A stretch of 36,838 nucleotides of DNA from an uncultured Chromatiales bacterium (lineage in GTDB: Bacteria; Pseudomonadota; Gammaproteobacteria; Steroidobacterales; BM003), in the NCBI GenBank assembly GCA_937128475.1, contig CAKZML010000207.1, forward strand, positions 1-36,838, read 5' to 3'. Positions 16,229 through 23,288 of this stretch are shown piece by piece; positions within the stretch are counted from its first letter, which is position 1; each line of letters starts with the position of its first letter. Position numbers and translations under genes: made by a program. Under the pieces are notes generated by a model, which was not told the origin of the DNA, did no database searches, and saw nothing but the letters and a program-made list of their open reading frames with translations.

Positions 16229-16996
16229 ATGCAGGTACGAATTCTGGGATGCAGTGGGGGCATAGGCGCAGGCCTTAAAACCACCTCTATTTTGTTGGAC
16301 GACGATGTTCTCATCGACGCCGGAACAGGCGTGGGTGACTTGTCCCTGGAAGAGTTGCGCCGGCTGCGGCACGTGTTCCTGACCCATTCTCACCTGGATC
16401 ATGTTGTTGGCCTGCCCCTGTTCATTGATGCGGCGTTTGAGGCCTATCTGGAAAACCCCCTGCAGGTGCATGGTTCTGACGACACTATCAAGGCTTTGCA
16501 AACCCACCTCTTTAATGACGTGATGTGGCCCGACTTCTCGGTCTTGCCCAATGCGGAGGAGGCGGTGATGCGCTTCAGTCCCCTGTCGGCAGGCGATGTG
16601 CTGGACCTGGGTTCGCGAAAGATGACTGCTGTGGAAGTGAAGCATTCAGTGCCCACCCTGGGGTTTTGCGTTGAGTCGGAAGGCAAGGTGCTGGCATTCA
16701 GCGCGGATACCACGAATAACCAGACCCTGTGGCCGGTGCTCAATGGATATAAAAATATTGATGTGCTGGTGATTGAAGTGTCGTTTCCCAACCGCCAGGC
16801 CGAACTTGCGCAAAAATCAGGGCATTACTGTCCCCGTACCTTTGCCCAGGACCTGGCCAAGCTCGAGCATAATCCTGCCATTTGGCTTACCGCCATGAAG
16901 CCGGGCGAGGAAGAGTTGATCATGGAAGAGGTGAGGGCGGAGTTGCCTGATCGGCATGTGAGCCGTCTCGAATCCGGGGTGGTATTCTACCTCTAG
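16229..16996 (+). CDS. Metallo-beta-lactamase-fold hydrolase, class II cyclic-nucleotide phosphodiesterase-like
   Basis: A 255-residue cytosolic protein of the MBL fold. The zinc motif is THSHLDHVVGLP, whose HxHLDH-x2-G form resembles the class II 3',5'-cyclic-nucleotide phosphodiesterase signature (CpdP/yeast PDE1 family) more than glyoxalase II or RNase Z. Other metal-ligand candidates are the histidine in VEVKHSVPTLGF, the aspartate in FSADTT, and the C-terminal SGHYCPRTFAQDL. The start MQVRILGCSGGIGAG is a typical first beta strand of the family. Hydrolysis of cAMP is possible but not shown; a general phosphodiesterase or hydrolase is the alternative. It precedes ffh on the same strand by 145 bases. 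Confidence 0.75.
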   Translation: MQVRILGCSGGIGAGLKTTSILLDDDVLIDAGTGVGDLSLEELRRLRHVFLTHSHLDHVVGLPLFIDAAFEAYLENPLQVHGSDDTIKALQTHLFNDVMWPDFSVLPNAEEAVMRFSPLSAGDVLDLGSRKMTAVEVKHSVPTLGFCVESEGKVLAFSADTTNNQTLWPVLNGYKNIDVLVIEVSFPNRQAELAQKSGHYCPRTFAQDLAKLEHNPAIWLTAMKPGEEELIMEEVRAELPDRHVSRLESGVVFYL

Positions 16997-17066
16997 CCCG
17001 GCGGCCCCACCCGTGGCCGACAGTCTTTCCAAGAACGTCGTTTTCTCGTGGATTCCGGGTCTGACT

Positions 17067-17096
17067 TTGCCCTGTACACACTGTCTATCTTAAGAT
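17067..17096 (+). promoter_or_regulatory. Candidate promoter of ffh
   Basis: TTGCCC (17067-17072), an 18-base spacer and TAAGAT (17091-17096) lie about 45 bases before the ffh start. Both hexamers match consensus at four of six positions. An overlapping alternative, CTGACT (17061-17066) with TATCTT (17086-17091), has a 19-base spacer and is less likely. Confidence 0.35.
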
Positions 17097-17141
17097 GCGT
17101 CCTCTCCGGGTACGGCATCCACCAGCAAGTATTTAACAGAT

Positions 17142-18488
17142 ATGTTTGATCAACTAACAGAAAGACTTTCCTCCGCAGTCGGCGCCTTGCGCGGCAAGGG
17201 CCGAATTTCCGAGGACAATATCAAGGATGCCCTGCGCCAGGTGCGGATGGCGATGCTGGAGGCTGACGTTGCCCTGCCGGTGGTTAAAGACTTTATAGAG
17301 CAGGTTCGGGAAAAGGCCGTAGGCGAAGAAGTGCTGCGCAGTCTCACCCCGGGACAGGCGCTGATAAAGATCGTCCACGCTGAGCTGGTCACCCTTATGG
17401 GTGGTGGCGACAGCGAGTTGAATCTTCGCTCCCAGCCGCCGGTAGTGATTTTGTTGGCCGGTTTGCAGGGCGCGGGTAAAACCACCAGTGCCGCCAAGCT
17501 TGCACGCTTTTTGATAGAGCGGGACAAGAAAAAGGTCCTGCTGGCCAGTGCCGACGTTTATCGGCCGGCCGCCATCCTCCAGTTGCAGCGACTTGCCGAG
17601 CAGGTTGGCGCGGGATTTATGCCCAGCGATGCAAGCGAGGATCCGGCGGTTATTGCCGTCCGGGCCCTGGAGGAAGGGCGCCGATCATTGGCAGATGTGG
17701 TGATCCTGGATACTGCTGGTCGCCTGCACGTTGACGAGAAAATGATGGGGGAGATCAAACTCCTTCACCAGGCTGTCTCGCCAACTGAAACATTGTTTGT
17801 CGTGGACAGCATGGCCGGCCAGGACGCGGTCAATGCGGCCAGGGCATTTTCCGACGCCTTGCCTCTTACCGGTGTAGTCCTGACCAAGACCGATGGTGAC
17901 GCACGAGGTGGTGCGGCCCTGTCGGTACGCCAGGTTACCGGCGCGCCGATCAAGTTCCTGGGTGTGGGTGAGAAGACCGAGGCGCTTGAGCGCTTCCATG
18001 CGGAACGTGTGGCTTCGCGCATCCTGGGTATGGGTGATGTGCTCACCCTGGTTGAGGAAGTCGAGCGTAAGGTTGACCGGGACCAGGCCGAGAAACTGGC
18101 GCGAAAGGTCCAAAAAGGCAAAGGCCTGGACCTGACTGACCTGCGTGAGCAGCTTCAGCAGATGATTAATATGGGCGGGCTGGCGGCCCTGATGGACAAG
18201 CTGCCCATGGGCGGGAAGCTGCCCCAGGGCGTTTCCGAGCAGGCTGGAGACAAGCAGTTGCACCGGCAGATTGCGATTATTAATTCCATGACTCCTCATG
18301 AAAGAAAGCTGCCTGCCGTGATCAATGGATCCCGCAAGCGCCGGATTGCCGTCGGATCGGGGGTGCAGATCCAGGATGTGAATCGTCTGCTTAAGCAGTA
18401 CAAGCAGATGCAAAAGATGATGAAAAACAAGAAGTTATTCAGGCAGTTGTCATCTATGGGCAAGGGCGGCTTCAGGGGCCGGCCCTGA
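17142..18488 (+). CDS. ffh: Signal recognition particle protein Ffh (SRP54)
   Basis: The GTPase subunit of the signal recognition particle; with 4.5S RNA it targets inner-membrane proteins co-translationally to FtsY. The 448 residues compare with 453 in E. coli. The N domain (1 to about 95) precedes the G domain with G1 GLQGAGKTT (107-115), DVYRPA, DTAGRLH, TKTDGDARGG and the closing GVGEKTEALERF. The methionine-rich M domain (about 320-430) has the SRP-RNA-binding GSRKRRIAVGSGVQIQDVNRLL and a C-terminal KQMQKMMK stretch. Start ATG 17142. The SRP RNA gene itself is not in the window as far as I can see. Confidence 0.97.
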   Translation: MFDQLTERLSSAVGALRGKGRISEDNIKDALRQVRMAMLEADVALPVVKDFIEQVREKAVGEEVLRSLTPGQALIKIVHAELVTLMGGGDSELNLRSQPPVVILLAGLQGAGKTTSAAKLARFLIERDKKKVLLASADVYRPAAILQLQRLAEQVGAGFMPSDASEDPAVIAVRALEEGRRSLADVVILDTAGRLHVDEKMMGEIKLLHQAVSPTETLFVVDSMAGQDAVNAARAFSDALPLTGVVLTKTDGDARGGAALSVRQVTGAPIKFLGVGEKTEALERFHAERVASRILGMGDVLTLVEEVERKVDRDQAEKLARKVQKGKGLDLTDLREQLQQMINMGGLAALMDKLPMGGKLPQGVSEQAGDKQLHRQIAIINSMTPHERKLPAVINGSRKRRIAVGSGVQIQDVNRLLKQYKQMQKMMKNKKLFRQLSSMGKGGFRGRP

Positions 18489-18498
18489 GTCTTGTTTT

Positions 18499-18523
18499 GC
18501 CGCTATTTTTGCGGGTTAGCGGC
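18499..18523 (+). terminator. Hairpin after ffh, possible weak terminator
   Basis: GCCGCTA (18499-18505) pairs perfectly with TAGCGGC (18517-18523) across an 11-base loop, ten bases after the ffh stop. There is no T run afterwards, so intrinsic termination is doubtful; it may instead mark a processed 3' end. Confidence 0.35.
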
Positions 18524-18598
18524 CCAAACCCCGCCAGGGGTGGGAATTTGCCAGCTCGGATAGCTTATTGCCGGTATTCCGTAAAATTGCGGTTTCTC

Positions 18599-18626
18599 TG
18601 GGGTCTCAGGGGGCGGTTGAGCCCCA
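18599..18626 (+). repeat. Inverted repeat upstream of rpsP
   Basis: TGGGG-T-CTCA (18599-18608) can pair with TGAG-CCCCA (18618-18626), giving nine base pairs with one bulged T and a nine-base purine-rich loop. It lies mid-gap and has no U-tract. Function unknown; candidate RNA stem or operator. Confidence 0.35.
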
Positions 18627-18684
18627 AAGGGTAAGGTAAGTTGGACTCAGTCCGAATTTCTTGCCTTCAAGCCTAGGAAAACCC

Positions 18685-18715
18685 TTCCAATTTTCTCTAA
18701 AAGCATTAAAATGCT
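18685..18715 (+). promoter_or_regulatory. Candidate rpsP-operon promoter with palindrome over the -10
   Basis: A good -10 hexamer TAAAAT (18707-18712) is preceded, after 16 bases, by only a weak -35 (TTCCAA, 18685-18690). The -10 is embedded in a perfect palindrome, AGCATT-AA-AATGCT (18702-18715), that could be an operator or a chance feature. A transcript from here would start near 18719, just before the stem-loop at 18726. Confidence 0.4.
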
Positions 18716-18725
18716 CTGTTTACTG

Positions 18726-18753
18726 CGGCCCCCCGCCGGAAAGCGGAGGGCCG
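18726..18753 (+). promoter_or_regulatory. GC-rich stem-loop in the rpsP leader
   Basis: CGGCCC-C-CCGC (18726-18736) pairs with GCGG-A-GGGCCG (18743-18753): ten base pairs with one C/A mismatch and a six-base loop CGGAAA. It is followed by GTTTATTTC, which is too T-poor for a classical terminator. If the promoter at 18707 is right, the mRNA begins almost directly with this hairpin, 50 bases before the rpsP start. It could be an attenuator, a protein-binding site or a 5'-end stabiliser. Confidence 0.45.
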
Positions 18754-18804
18754 GTTTATTTCAGCTGAAGCAATTCAAAAGCTCAATAGCGGGTATACAA
18801 ACAG

Positions 18805-19059
18805 ATGGTAAGTATTCGTCTTTCGCGCGGTGGTGCGAAAAAGCGGCCTTTCTACCACTTCGTGGTAACTGACAGCCGTAATCGCCGTGACGGCCGTTAC
18901 ATCGAAAAAATTGGTTATTTCAATCCGGTTGCCAAGGGCAAAGAAATTCGCCTGCACATGGAAATTGATCGGTTTGAGCACTGGGTCGGCCAGGGCGCAC
19001 AGCCCAGCGATCGTGTTGCTGCTCTGATCAAGGAATTCCGCAAGCAGGCTGCTGCCTGA
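18805..19059 (+). CDS. rpsP: 30S ribosomal protein S16
   Basis: An early-assembling protein of the 30S body. The 84 residues match the family (E. coli 82) with the diagnostic [25 protein letters not shown]-type N-terminus (first 19 residues [19 protein letters not shown]) and the IGYFNPV segment. First gene of the conserved rpsP-rimM-trmD-rplS operon; five bases separate it from rimM. The ribosome-binding site before ATG 18805 is weak (AGCGGG about 15 bases upstream). Confidence 0.97.
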   Translation: MVSIRLSRGGAKKRPFYHFVVTDSRNRRDGRYIEKIGYFNPVAKGKEIRLHMEIDRFEHWVGQGAQPSDRVAALIKEFRKQAAA

Positions 19060-19064
19060 TAACT

Positions 19065-19571
19065 GTGGACGGAAATGACTGGGTACAGCTGGGCAAGATT
19101 ACCGGGCTGTACGGAGTCAAGGGCTGGGTAAAGGTCTTTGCCTATACCAATCCCAGGGAAAACATCCTCCACTATCGGCGCTGGTTCTTGTTGTTAAACG
19201 GGAAGCGCACCGAAGTTAAGCTGGAATCAGGGCGGGTACACGGTAAAGGTATCGTCGTGCTGATCCAGGGTGTGGAAGACCGTGATGGCGCTACGGAATG
19301 GATGGGCGCGGAAATTGAAGTTCCGCGATCAGACATGCCGGAAAGTGAAGACGGGAGCTGGTACTGGATGGATTTGATCGGCTTGCAGGTTGTAAATCTG
19401 CAGGGCGTGGTCCTCGGCCAGGTTTCCAGTCTCATGGAGACCGGCGCCAACGATGTGTTGATCATCAAGGGGGACCGGGAGAGGCTGGTTCCGTTTGTAC
19501 AGGATCAGTACGTTAAACGGGTTGACCTGGAAGCCAAGTTGATTGAGGTGGATTGGGACCCGGATTTTTGA
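19065..19571 (+). CDS. rimM: Ribosome maturation factor RimM
   Basis: Assists assembly of the 30S head and binds S19. The 168 residues include the N-terminal RimM beta barrel ([17 protein letters not shown], about 8-24) and a C-terminal PRC-barrel domain (about 95-168; [36 protein letters not shown]). GTG at 19065 is the start that gives the family N-terminus; it has no evident Shine-Dalgarno sequence and lies five bases after the rpsP stop, so translation is probably by re-initiation. Operon position supports the call. Confidence 0.95.
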   Translation: MDGNDWVQLGKITGLYGVKGWVKVFAYTNPRENILHYRRWFLLLNGKRTEVKLESGRVHGKGIVVLIQGVEDRDGATEWMGAEIEVPRSDMPESEDGSWYWMDLIGLQVVNLQGVVLGQVSSLMETGANDVLIIKGDRERLVPFVQDQYVKRVDLEAKLIEVDWDPDF

Positions 19572-19581
19572 CGCGGGTGCC

Positions 19582-20328
19582 ATGCACATAGAAGTTGTTT
19601 CATTGTTCCCCGAGTTGGTTGAGTCCGGCGTGAGTTACGGGGTGATTGGTCGGGCGATGCAGCGCGGCCTCACAACGTTGGGTACAGTGAATCCGAGAGA
19701 ATATGCCGATGACCGGCACCGCACCGTGGACGACCGTCCATATGGAGGCGGACCGGGCATGGTGATGAAGGTAGAACCGCTGCGCCAGGCAATAGCCCAG
19801 GCGCGTGAGAAGGCTCCCGAGGGAGCTCCGGTTATTTACCTGAGTGCCCAGGGCAGGGTGTTTAACCAGGCCCGGGCAGAAGAATTGGCCAGCTTGCCGG
19901 GGTTGATCCTGGTGGCCGGTCGCTACGAGGGCGTTGATGAACGCGCCATCGAGCAGGAGATGGATGAGGAATTGTCCATAGGTGATTTCGTTCTCAGTGG
20001 GGGCGAGTTGCCGGCTCTGGTAGTGATTGATTCGGTACTTCGGCTGTTGCCGGGTGTACTGGGAGACGAGGATTCGGCTGCCCAGGACTCCTTCAGCGCT
20101 GGATTGCTGGATTGCCCGCACTACACGCGACCTGAAGAGGTTGATGGAATGCGGGTGCCCGAGGTGCTGCTTGGCGGTAACCACGAGCAAATTAGGCGGT
20201 GGAGGCTCAAGCAGTCGCTTGGGCGGACATGGCTGAGACGGCCTGAGCTGCTGGCTGTCTTGAAGTTAGATGATGAGCAGCAGGAATTATTGAGTGAGTT
20301 TATCGCCGAAAGAGGCGGGGAACTTTAG
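19582..20328 (+). CDS. trmD: tRNA (guanine-37-N1)-methyltransferase TrmD
   Basis: A SPOUT-class enzyme that makes m1G37 next to the anticodon and prevents +1 frameshifting. ATG 19582 gives 248 residues beginning [12 protein letters not shown], the family start; the frame is open upstream to 19543, but that overlaps rimM and is not TrmD-like. The trefoil-knot cofactor site is seen in [26 protein letters not shown] and [19 protein letters not shown] (19 residues). The substrate-binding [11 protein letters not shown] is also present. It lies ten bases after rimM. Confidence 0.97.
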   Translation: MHIEVVSLFPELVESGVSYGVIGRAMQRGLTTLGTVNPREYADDRHRTVDDRPYGGGPGMVMKVEPLRQAIAQAREKAPEGAPVIYLSAQGRVFNQARAEELASLPGLILVAGRYEGVDERAIEQEMDEELSIGDFVLSGGELPALVVIDSVLRLLPGVLGDEDSAAQDSFSAGLLDCPHYTRPEEVDGMRVPEVLLGGNHEQIRRWRLKQSLGRTWLRRPELLAVLKLDDEQQELLSEFIAERGGEL

Positions 20329-20363
20329 TTTTGTTTGGAGACCGGCGTGAGCGGGATGTCGAC

Positions 20364-20708
20364 ATGAGCAACATAATCGAGCAACTTGAAAAAGAACAGA
20401 TGGATCGTGAGATCCCTGAATTTGGACCCGGCGACACCGTCGTGGTGCAGGTTAAAGTGGTAGAAGGTACCCGTGAACGTCTGCAGGCTTACGAAGGCGT
20501 AGTTATCGCCAAGCGTAACCGCGGTCTGAATAGCGCCTTCACAGTGCGAAAGATGTCCCATGGCGAGGGTGTGGAGCGTGTGTTCCAGACCTACAGCAAG
20601 GTCATCGAGTCGATCACCGTGAAGCGTCGTGGTGACGTCCGTCGTGCCAAGCTTTACTACCTGCGCGAGCGCACTGGTAAGGCAGCCAGGATCAAAGAGA
20701 AAATCTAA
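20364..20708 (+). CDS. rplS: 50S ribosomal protein L19
   Basis: Sits at the 30S-50S interface. ATG 20364 gives 114 residues (E. coli 115) starting [13 protein letters not shown]; the frame extends upstream to 20331, but those residues are not part of L19. Signature segments are [32 protein letters not shown] and [29 protein letters not shown] before the start is a plausible ribosome-binding site. Last gene of the rpsP operon, closed by the terminator at 20738-20776. Confidence 0.97.
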   Translation: MSNIIEQLEKEQMDREIPEFGPGDTVVVQVKVVEGTRERLQAYEGVVIAKRNRGLNSAFTVRKMSHGEGVERVFQTYSKVIESITVKRRGDVRRAKLYYLRERTGKAARIKEKI

Positions 20709-20710
20709 CA

Positions 20711-20776
20711 CGGGTGCAAACCCGGGTTACTGGAAACGGCAAGTGCGGGTGTTAACCCATGCGCACTTGCCTTTTT
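20711..20776 (+). terminator. Tandem hairpins ending the rpsP-rplS operon, second a strong intrinsic terminator
   Basis: A first small hairpin CGGGT-GCAA-ACCCG (20711-20724) starts two bases after the rplS stop. The second is a ten-base-pair perfect stem, GGCAAGTGCG (20738-20747) / CGCACTTGCC (20762-20771), with a nested GGGT / ACCC pairing option in its loop, followed directly by TTTTT (20772-20776). The second element is a textbook rho-independent terminator on the plus strand. Confidence 0.9.
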
Positions 20777-20878
20777 CGTTTGTGCGCTTCGCTTTTTTCC
20801 TGAATCGAGTGAACCTTCTACTGCGAATGCACTCAAAACATTGCACCTACCTGGTTGCGTGATTCAGAGTAAAATCGA

Positions 20879-21751
20879 ATGCACATGAAAAGAATCAAAT
20901 CCATATTCCCTATGCCAGCTCTTTTGGCATTGCTGGCCCTGCAATCAGGCTGTGCAATCGTGATGGACAGGGTGACCGGAAAAATCGCCGGTAATCTTTC
21001 CAGTGCGATCCTGAACCAGGAAGACCCCGAAACGGTGCGCGATGGCGCGCCAGCCTATCTGCTGTTGATGGATAGCATGATCGAGGGCAATCCTGAAAGC
21101 GCGTCTGCGCTAAGTTCCGCCGCGAATCTCTATGCCGCCTATGGCGCTGTTTTTGTCGAAGACCCGGAGCGTGCCAAGCGACTAACCCGCCGTGCCCATG
21201 AGTACGGCCTCAGGGCGATGTGCGTGGTGCATGAGCCCGCTTGTGGTTGGTCTGAAATGGACTTCGCCAGTTTTGATGCGGACCTGGAGACTCTTACCTC
21301 TGACGAGTTGCCGGAGTTGTATAGTTTCACGGTCAGCAGCCTGGCCTACACCCGGGCCAACAGCGATGACTGGGGTGTACTGGCAGAGCTTCCCAAGGTG
21401 GAGTCGGCATTGAACCGTCTGTACCAGTTGGACTCCGATTATCAAAGCGGTGCTATCCACTTGTACATGGGAATTCTCAACACCATCCGTCCGCCCTCAC
21501 TGGGTGGCAAACCGGAAGTGGGTAGAGAGCACTTTGAGAAGGCCATAGAGTTATCCGCTGGCAAGGACCTGTCGGTGAAAGTGGAATTCGCCCGAAGTTA
21601 TGCCCGCCTGGTATACGATCGAGAACTCCATGACAGCTTGCTGAAAGACGTGATCGAGTCAGACCCTGTCCAGCCGGGACTAACCTTGTTTAATACCCTT
21701 GCCCAGAGGCAGGCCGAGAGATTACTGGAGACTGCCGATGATTATTTCTAG
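20879..21751 (+). CDS. TRAP-associated TPR lipoprotein, TatT (TPAT) family
   Basis: A 290-residue lipoprotein. A basic start and hydrophobic stretch end in lipobox LQSGC, with lipidated Cys at residue 25, so the mature protein is periplasmic and membrane-anchored. The body is alpha-helical with TPR-like repeats and matches my knowledge of TatT (Treponema pallidum Tp0956), which pairs with the TRAP binding protein TatP in TPR-protein-associated TRAP transporters; here too the binding protein follows immediately. Characteristic features seen: ETVRDGAPAYLLLMDSMIEG, AAYGAVFVEDPERAKRLT and MGILNTIRPPSLGG. TatT is not the twin-arginine system. It overlaps the next gene by 14 bases. ATG 20879 or ATG 20885 could be the start; neither has a strong ribosome-binding site. 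Confidence 0.87.
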   Translation: MHMKRIKSIFPMPALLALLALQSGCAIVMDRVTGKIAGNLSSAILNQEDPETVRDGAPAYLLLMDSMIEGNPESASALSSAANLYAAYGAVFVEDPERAKRLTRRAHEYGLRAMCVVHEPACGWSEMDFASFDADLETLTSDELPELYSFTVSSLAYTRANSDDWGVLAELPKVESALNRLYQLDSDYQSGAIHLYMGILNTIRPPSLGGKPEVGREHFEKAIELSAGKDLSVKVEFARSYARLVYDRELHDSLLKDVIESDPVQPGLTLFNTLAQRQAERLLETADDYF

Positions 21752-22769
21752 AACCCGAAGTGGACTGTTGTCGATGGTGTCCGCCATCGTGCTTGGCCTG
21801 CTGTTAGCACCTTCTGCCCAGGCTCTGGATCTCAAGATTGCCACCATCGCTCCCGAAGGCACCGTCTGGATGAAGCAGATGCGTGATGGCAGTAAAGAGA
21901 TCAAGGAAAGAACCGATGGCCGCGTGAACTTCAAGTTCTTCGGCGGCGGCGTCATGGGCAACGACAAAAAGGTGATGCGCAAGATTCGTATTGGCCAGTT
22001 GCATGGTGGCATGTTTACCCCCAGTTCAGTCGCTGACATTTATCCAAGCATGCAGCTTTACGGGATGCCCCTGGTGTTCAGTTCCGTGGGCGAAGTGGAG
22101 TACGTCAGGGAACGGATGGACAGCATCCTGATGGCAGGTCTTGAAGAGGCCGGACTGGTGAGCTTTGGCTTTTCGGACGGTGGATTCGCACGGGTGCTTT
22201 CTAACACGCCGATCACCTCAGTCGACTCTCTTAAGGGCCGCAAGGTATGGGTTCCCGAGGGTGACTTGATTACCTACAACACCATGTCGGCGCTGGGTTT
22301 GTCGCCGGTAACCCTTGCGGTAACCGATGTGATGACCGGCCTGCAGACCGGGCTGGTAGATATCGTGGGGTCCTCGCCTGTGGGGGCAGTGGTGATGCAG
22401 TGGCACACCAAGGTCAAGTACATGACTGATTTTCCGCTAGGCTACCTGATGGGTTACATGGTGGTGGACAAGAAGTACTTCGATAAAATTTCCGATGCAG
22501 ATCAGCAGATTGTGCGTGAGGTATTCGGCAAGGTTTACGCTGAATTTGATCGTCAGAACAAGTTGGATGACAGCGCGGCCTTCCAGGCCCTGGTGGATTC
22601 GGGAATTGAGATTGTCCGTCCCAATGAGCAAGAAATTGAAAACTGGCGCACCCTGGTTTACGCCAGCAATTTTGAAATGGCCGATCGCGGTGTGATCTCC
22701 AGGGAACTGCTGGACAAGATGCTGGGCTACATAGACGAATATCGTCAGAGCCAGAAAGAGGCAAACTAA
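21738..22769 (+). CDS. TRAP transporter substrate-binding protein, DctP/TatP type
   Basis: A periplasmic solute-binding protein of the DctP superfamily, 343 residues. A signal peptide (about 1-29, ending APSAQA before LDLKIAT) is followed by the two-lobed binding fold with the conserved VWMKQMRDGSKEIKERT, VNFKFFGGGVMGND, LKGRKVWVPEGD and a long interlobe helix near the C-terminus. ATG 21738 has GGAG at 21727-21730; the frame opens earlier (21699), but only inside the tatT homologue. Next to the TatT-like lipoprotein, it most resembles TatP (Tp0957). The ligand is unknown; for TPAT systems a hydrophobic ligand has been proposed. Confidence 0.9.
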   Translation: MIISRTRSGLLSMVSAIVLGLLLAPSAQALDLKIATIAPEGTVWMKQMRDGSKEIKERTDGRVNFKFFGGGVMGNDKKVMRKIRIGQLHGGMFTPSSVADIYPSMQLYGMPLVFSSVGEVEYVRERMDSILMAGLEEAGLVSFGFSDGGFARVLSNTPITSVDSLKGRKVWVPEGDLITYNTMSALGLSPVTLAVTDVMTGLQTGLVDIVGSSPVGAVVMQWHTKVKYMTDFPLGYLMGYMVVDKKYFDKISDADQQIVREVFGKVYAEFDRQNKLDDSAAFQALVDSGIEIVRPNEQEIENWRTLVYASNFEMADRGVISRELLDKMLGYIDEYRQSQKEAN

Positions 22770-22772
22770 GCG

Positions 22773-23288
22773 GTGGTAGAGCAACAGGCAGGCATCATTG
22801 CCCGACTGGATCGCCTGGGGCGACTGGTCGAAAACAGTATGCTGGTGGTGTTGCTTACCAGCATGATTTTGCTGGCATCCTCGCAAATTATTCTGCGTAA
22901 TTTCTTTGATAGTGGCTTTGTCTGGGCCGACGAGTTGTTGCGTATTCTGTTGTTGTGGACGGCCATGTTTGGTGCTGTTGCTGCCAGCCGGGAAAATCGC
23001 CAGATAGCCATCGATGTCCTGTCGCGATTCCTTCCCGGTCGCTGGAAAAACCTGGCCATGACCCTGGTGCAGTTTTTTACCGCTGCCGTGTCCGGCTTGA
23101 TCGCCTGGCATTCTTATCGCTTCGTGAATGATTCACGCATGTTTGAAGACTTGTTGATGGGTGATTGGCCTGCCTGGGTATTCCAGTCGGTTATCCCCCT
23201 GGGCTTCGCAATGATCGCCTATCGCTACCTGGTTTTCGGTTTGGCCAGTGCGTGGAAGGTAATCCGCGGGAAAGGGGTGGCGGCATGA
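22773..23288 (+). CDS. TRAP transporter small permease subunit (DctQ family)
   Basis: A 171-residue inner-membrane protein with four predicted helices (about 23-45, 57-74, 90-112, 133-157). It contains the family features IILRNFF, a WADELLRILLLWTAMFGA segment and ENRQIAIDVL. It pairs with the large DctM subunit in a Na+-driven secondary transporter. The start is GTG 22773, with AGAGG at 22757-22761, three bases after the binding-protein gene; its stop overlaps the DctM start as ATGA. Confidence 0.93.
   Translation: MVEQQAGIIARLDRLGRLVENSMLVVLLTSMILLASSQIILRNFFDSGFVWADELLRILLLWTAMFGAVAASRENRQIAIDVLSRFLPGRWKNLAMTLVQFFTAAVSGLIAWHSYRFVNDSRMFEDLLMGDWPAWVFQSVIPLGFAMIAYRYLVFGLASAWKVIRGKGVAA

Larger units (their letters stand above)
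18489..18804 (+). other. Non-coding, structured region between ffh and rpsP
   Basis: This is the only gap longer than 300 bases. It holds four inverted repeats in a row, three annotated separately: GCCGCTA / TAGCGGC (18499-18523), TGGGGTCTCA / TGAGCCCCA (18599-18626, one bulged T), the AGCATT-AA-AATGCT palindrome (18702-18715), and a long GC-rich stem-loop (18726-18753). Two -10-like TAAAAT hexamers are present (18582-18587 and 18707-18712). No protein-like reading frame and no match to tRNA, 4.5S RNA or 6S RNA was recognised. The likely content is the ffh 3' end, the rpsP promoter and a structured rpsP leader. Confidence 0.7.

Noticed and set aside
18720-18760. Possible 4.5S (SRP) RNA gene near ffh
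   Set aside because: The hairpin contains CGGAAAG, but the conserved GGAAGGAAGCAGCC-type core of SRP RNA is absent and the stem is too short.
20629-20862. Small open frame over the rplS end and terminator
   Set aside because: It runs through a strong intrinsic terminator and half of it is rplS in another frame.
20870-20875. TAAAAT as -10 element for the TatT operon
   Set aside because: It lies four bases before the first ATG with no -35 at usual spacing, which would make the mRNA leaderless; not convincing.
23165-23284. N-terminal extension of the DctM subunit
   Set aside because: It would overlap the DctQ gene entirely; ATG 23285 gives the family start and a typical ATGA overlap.
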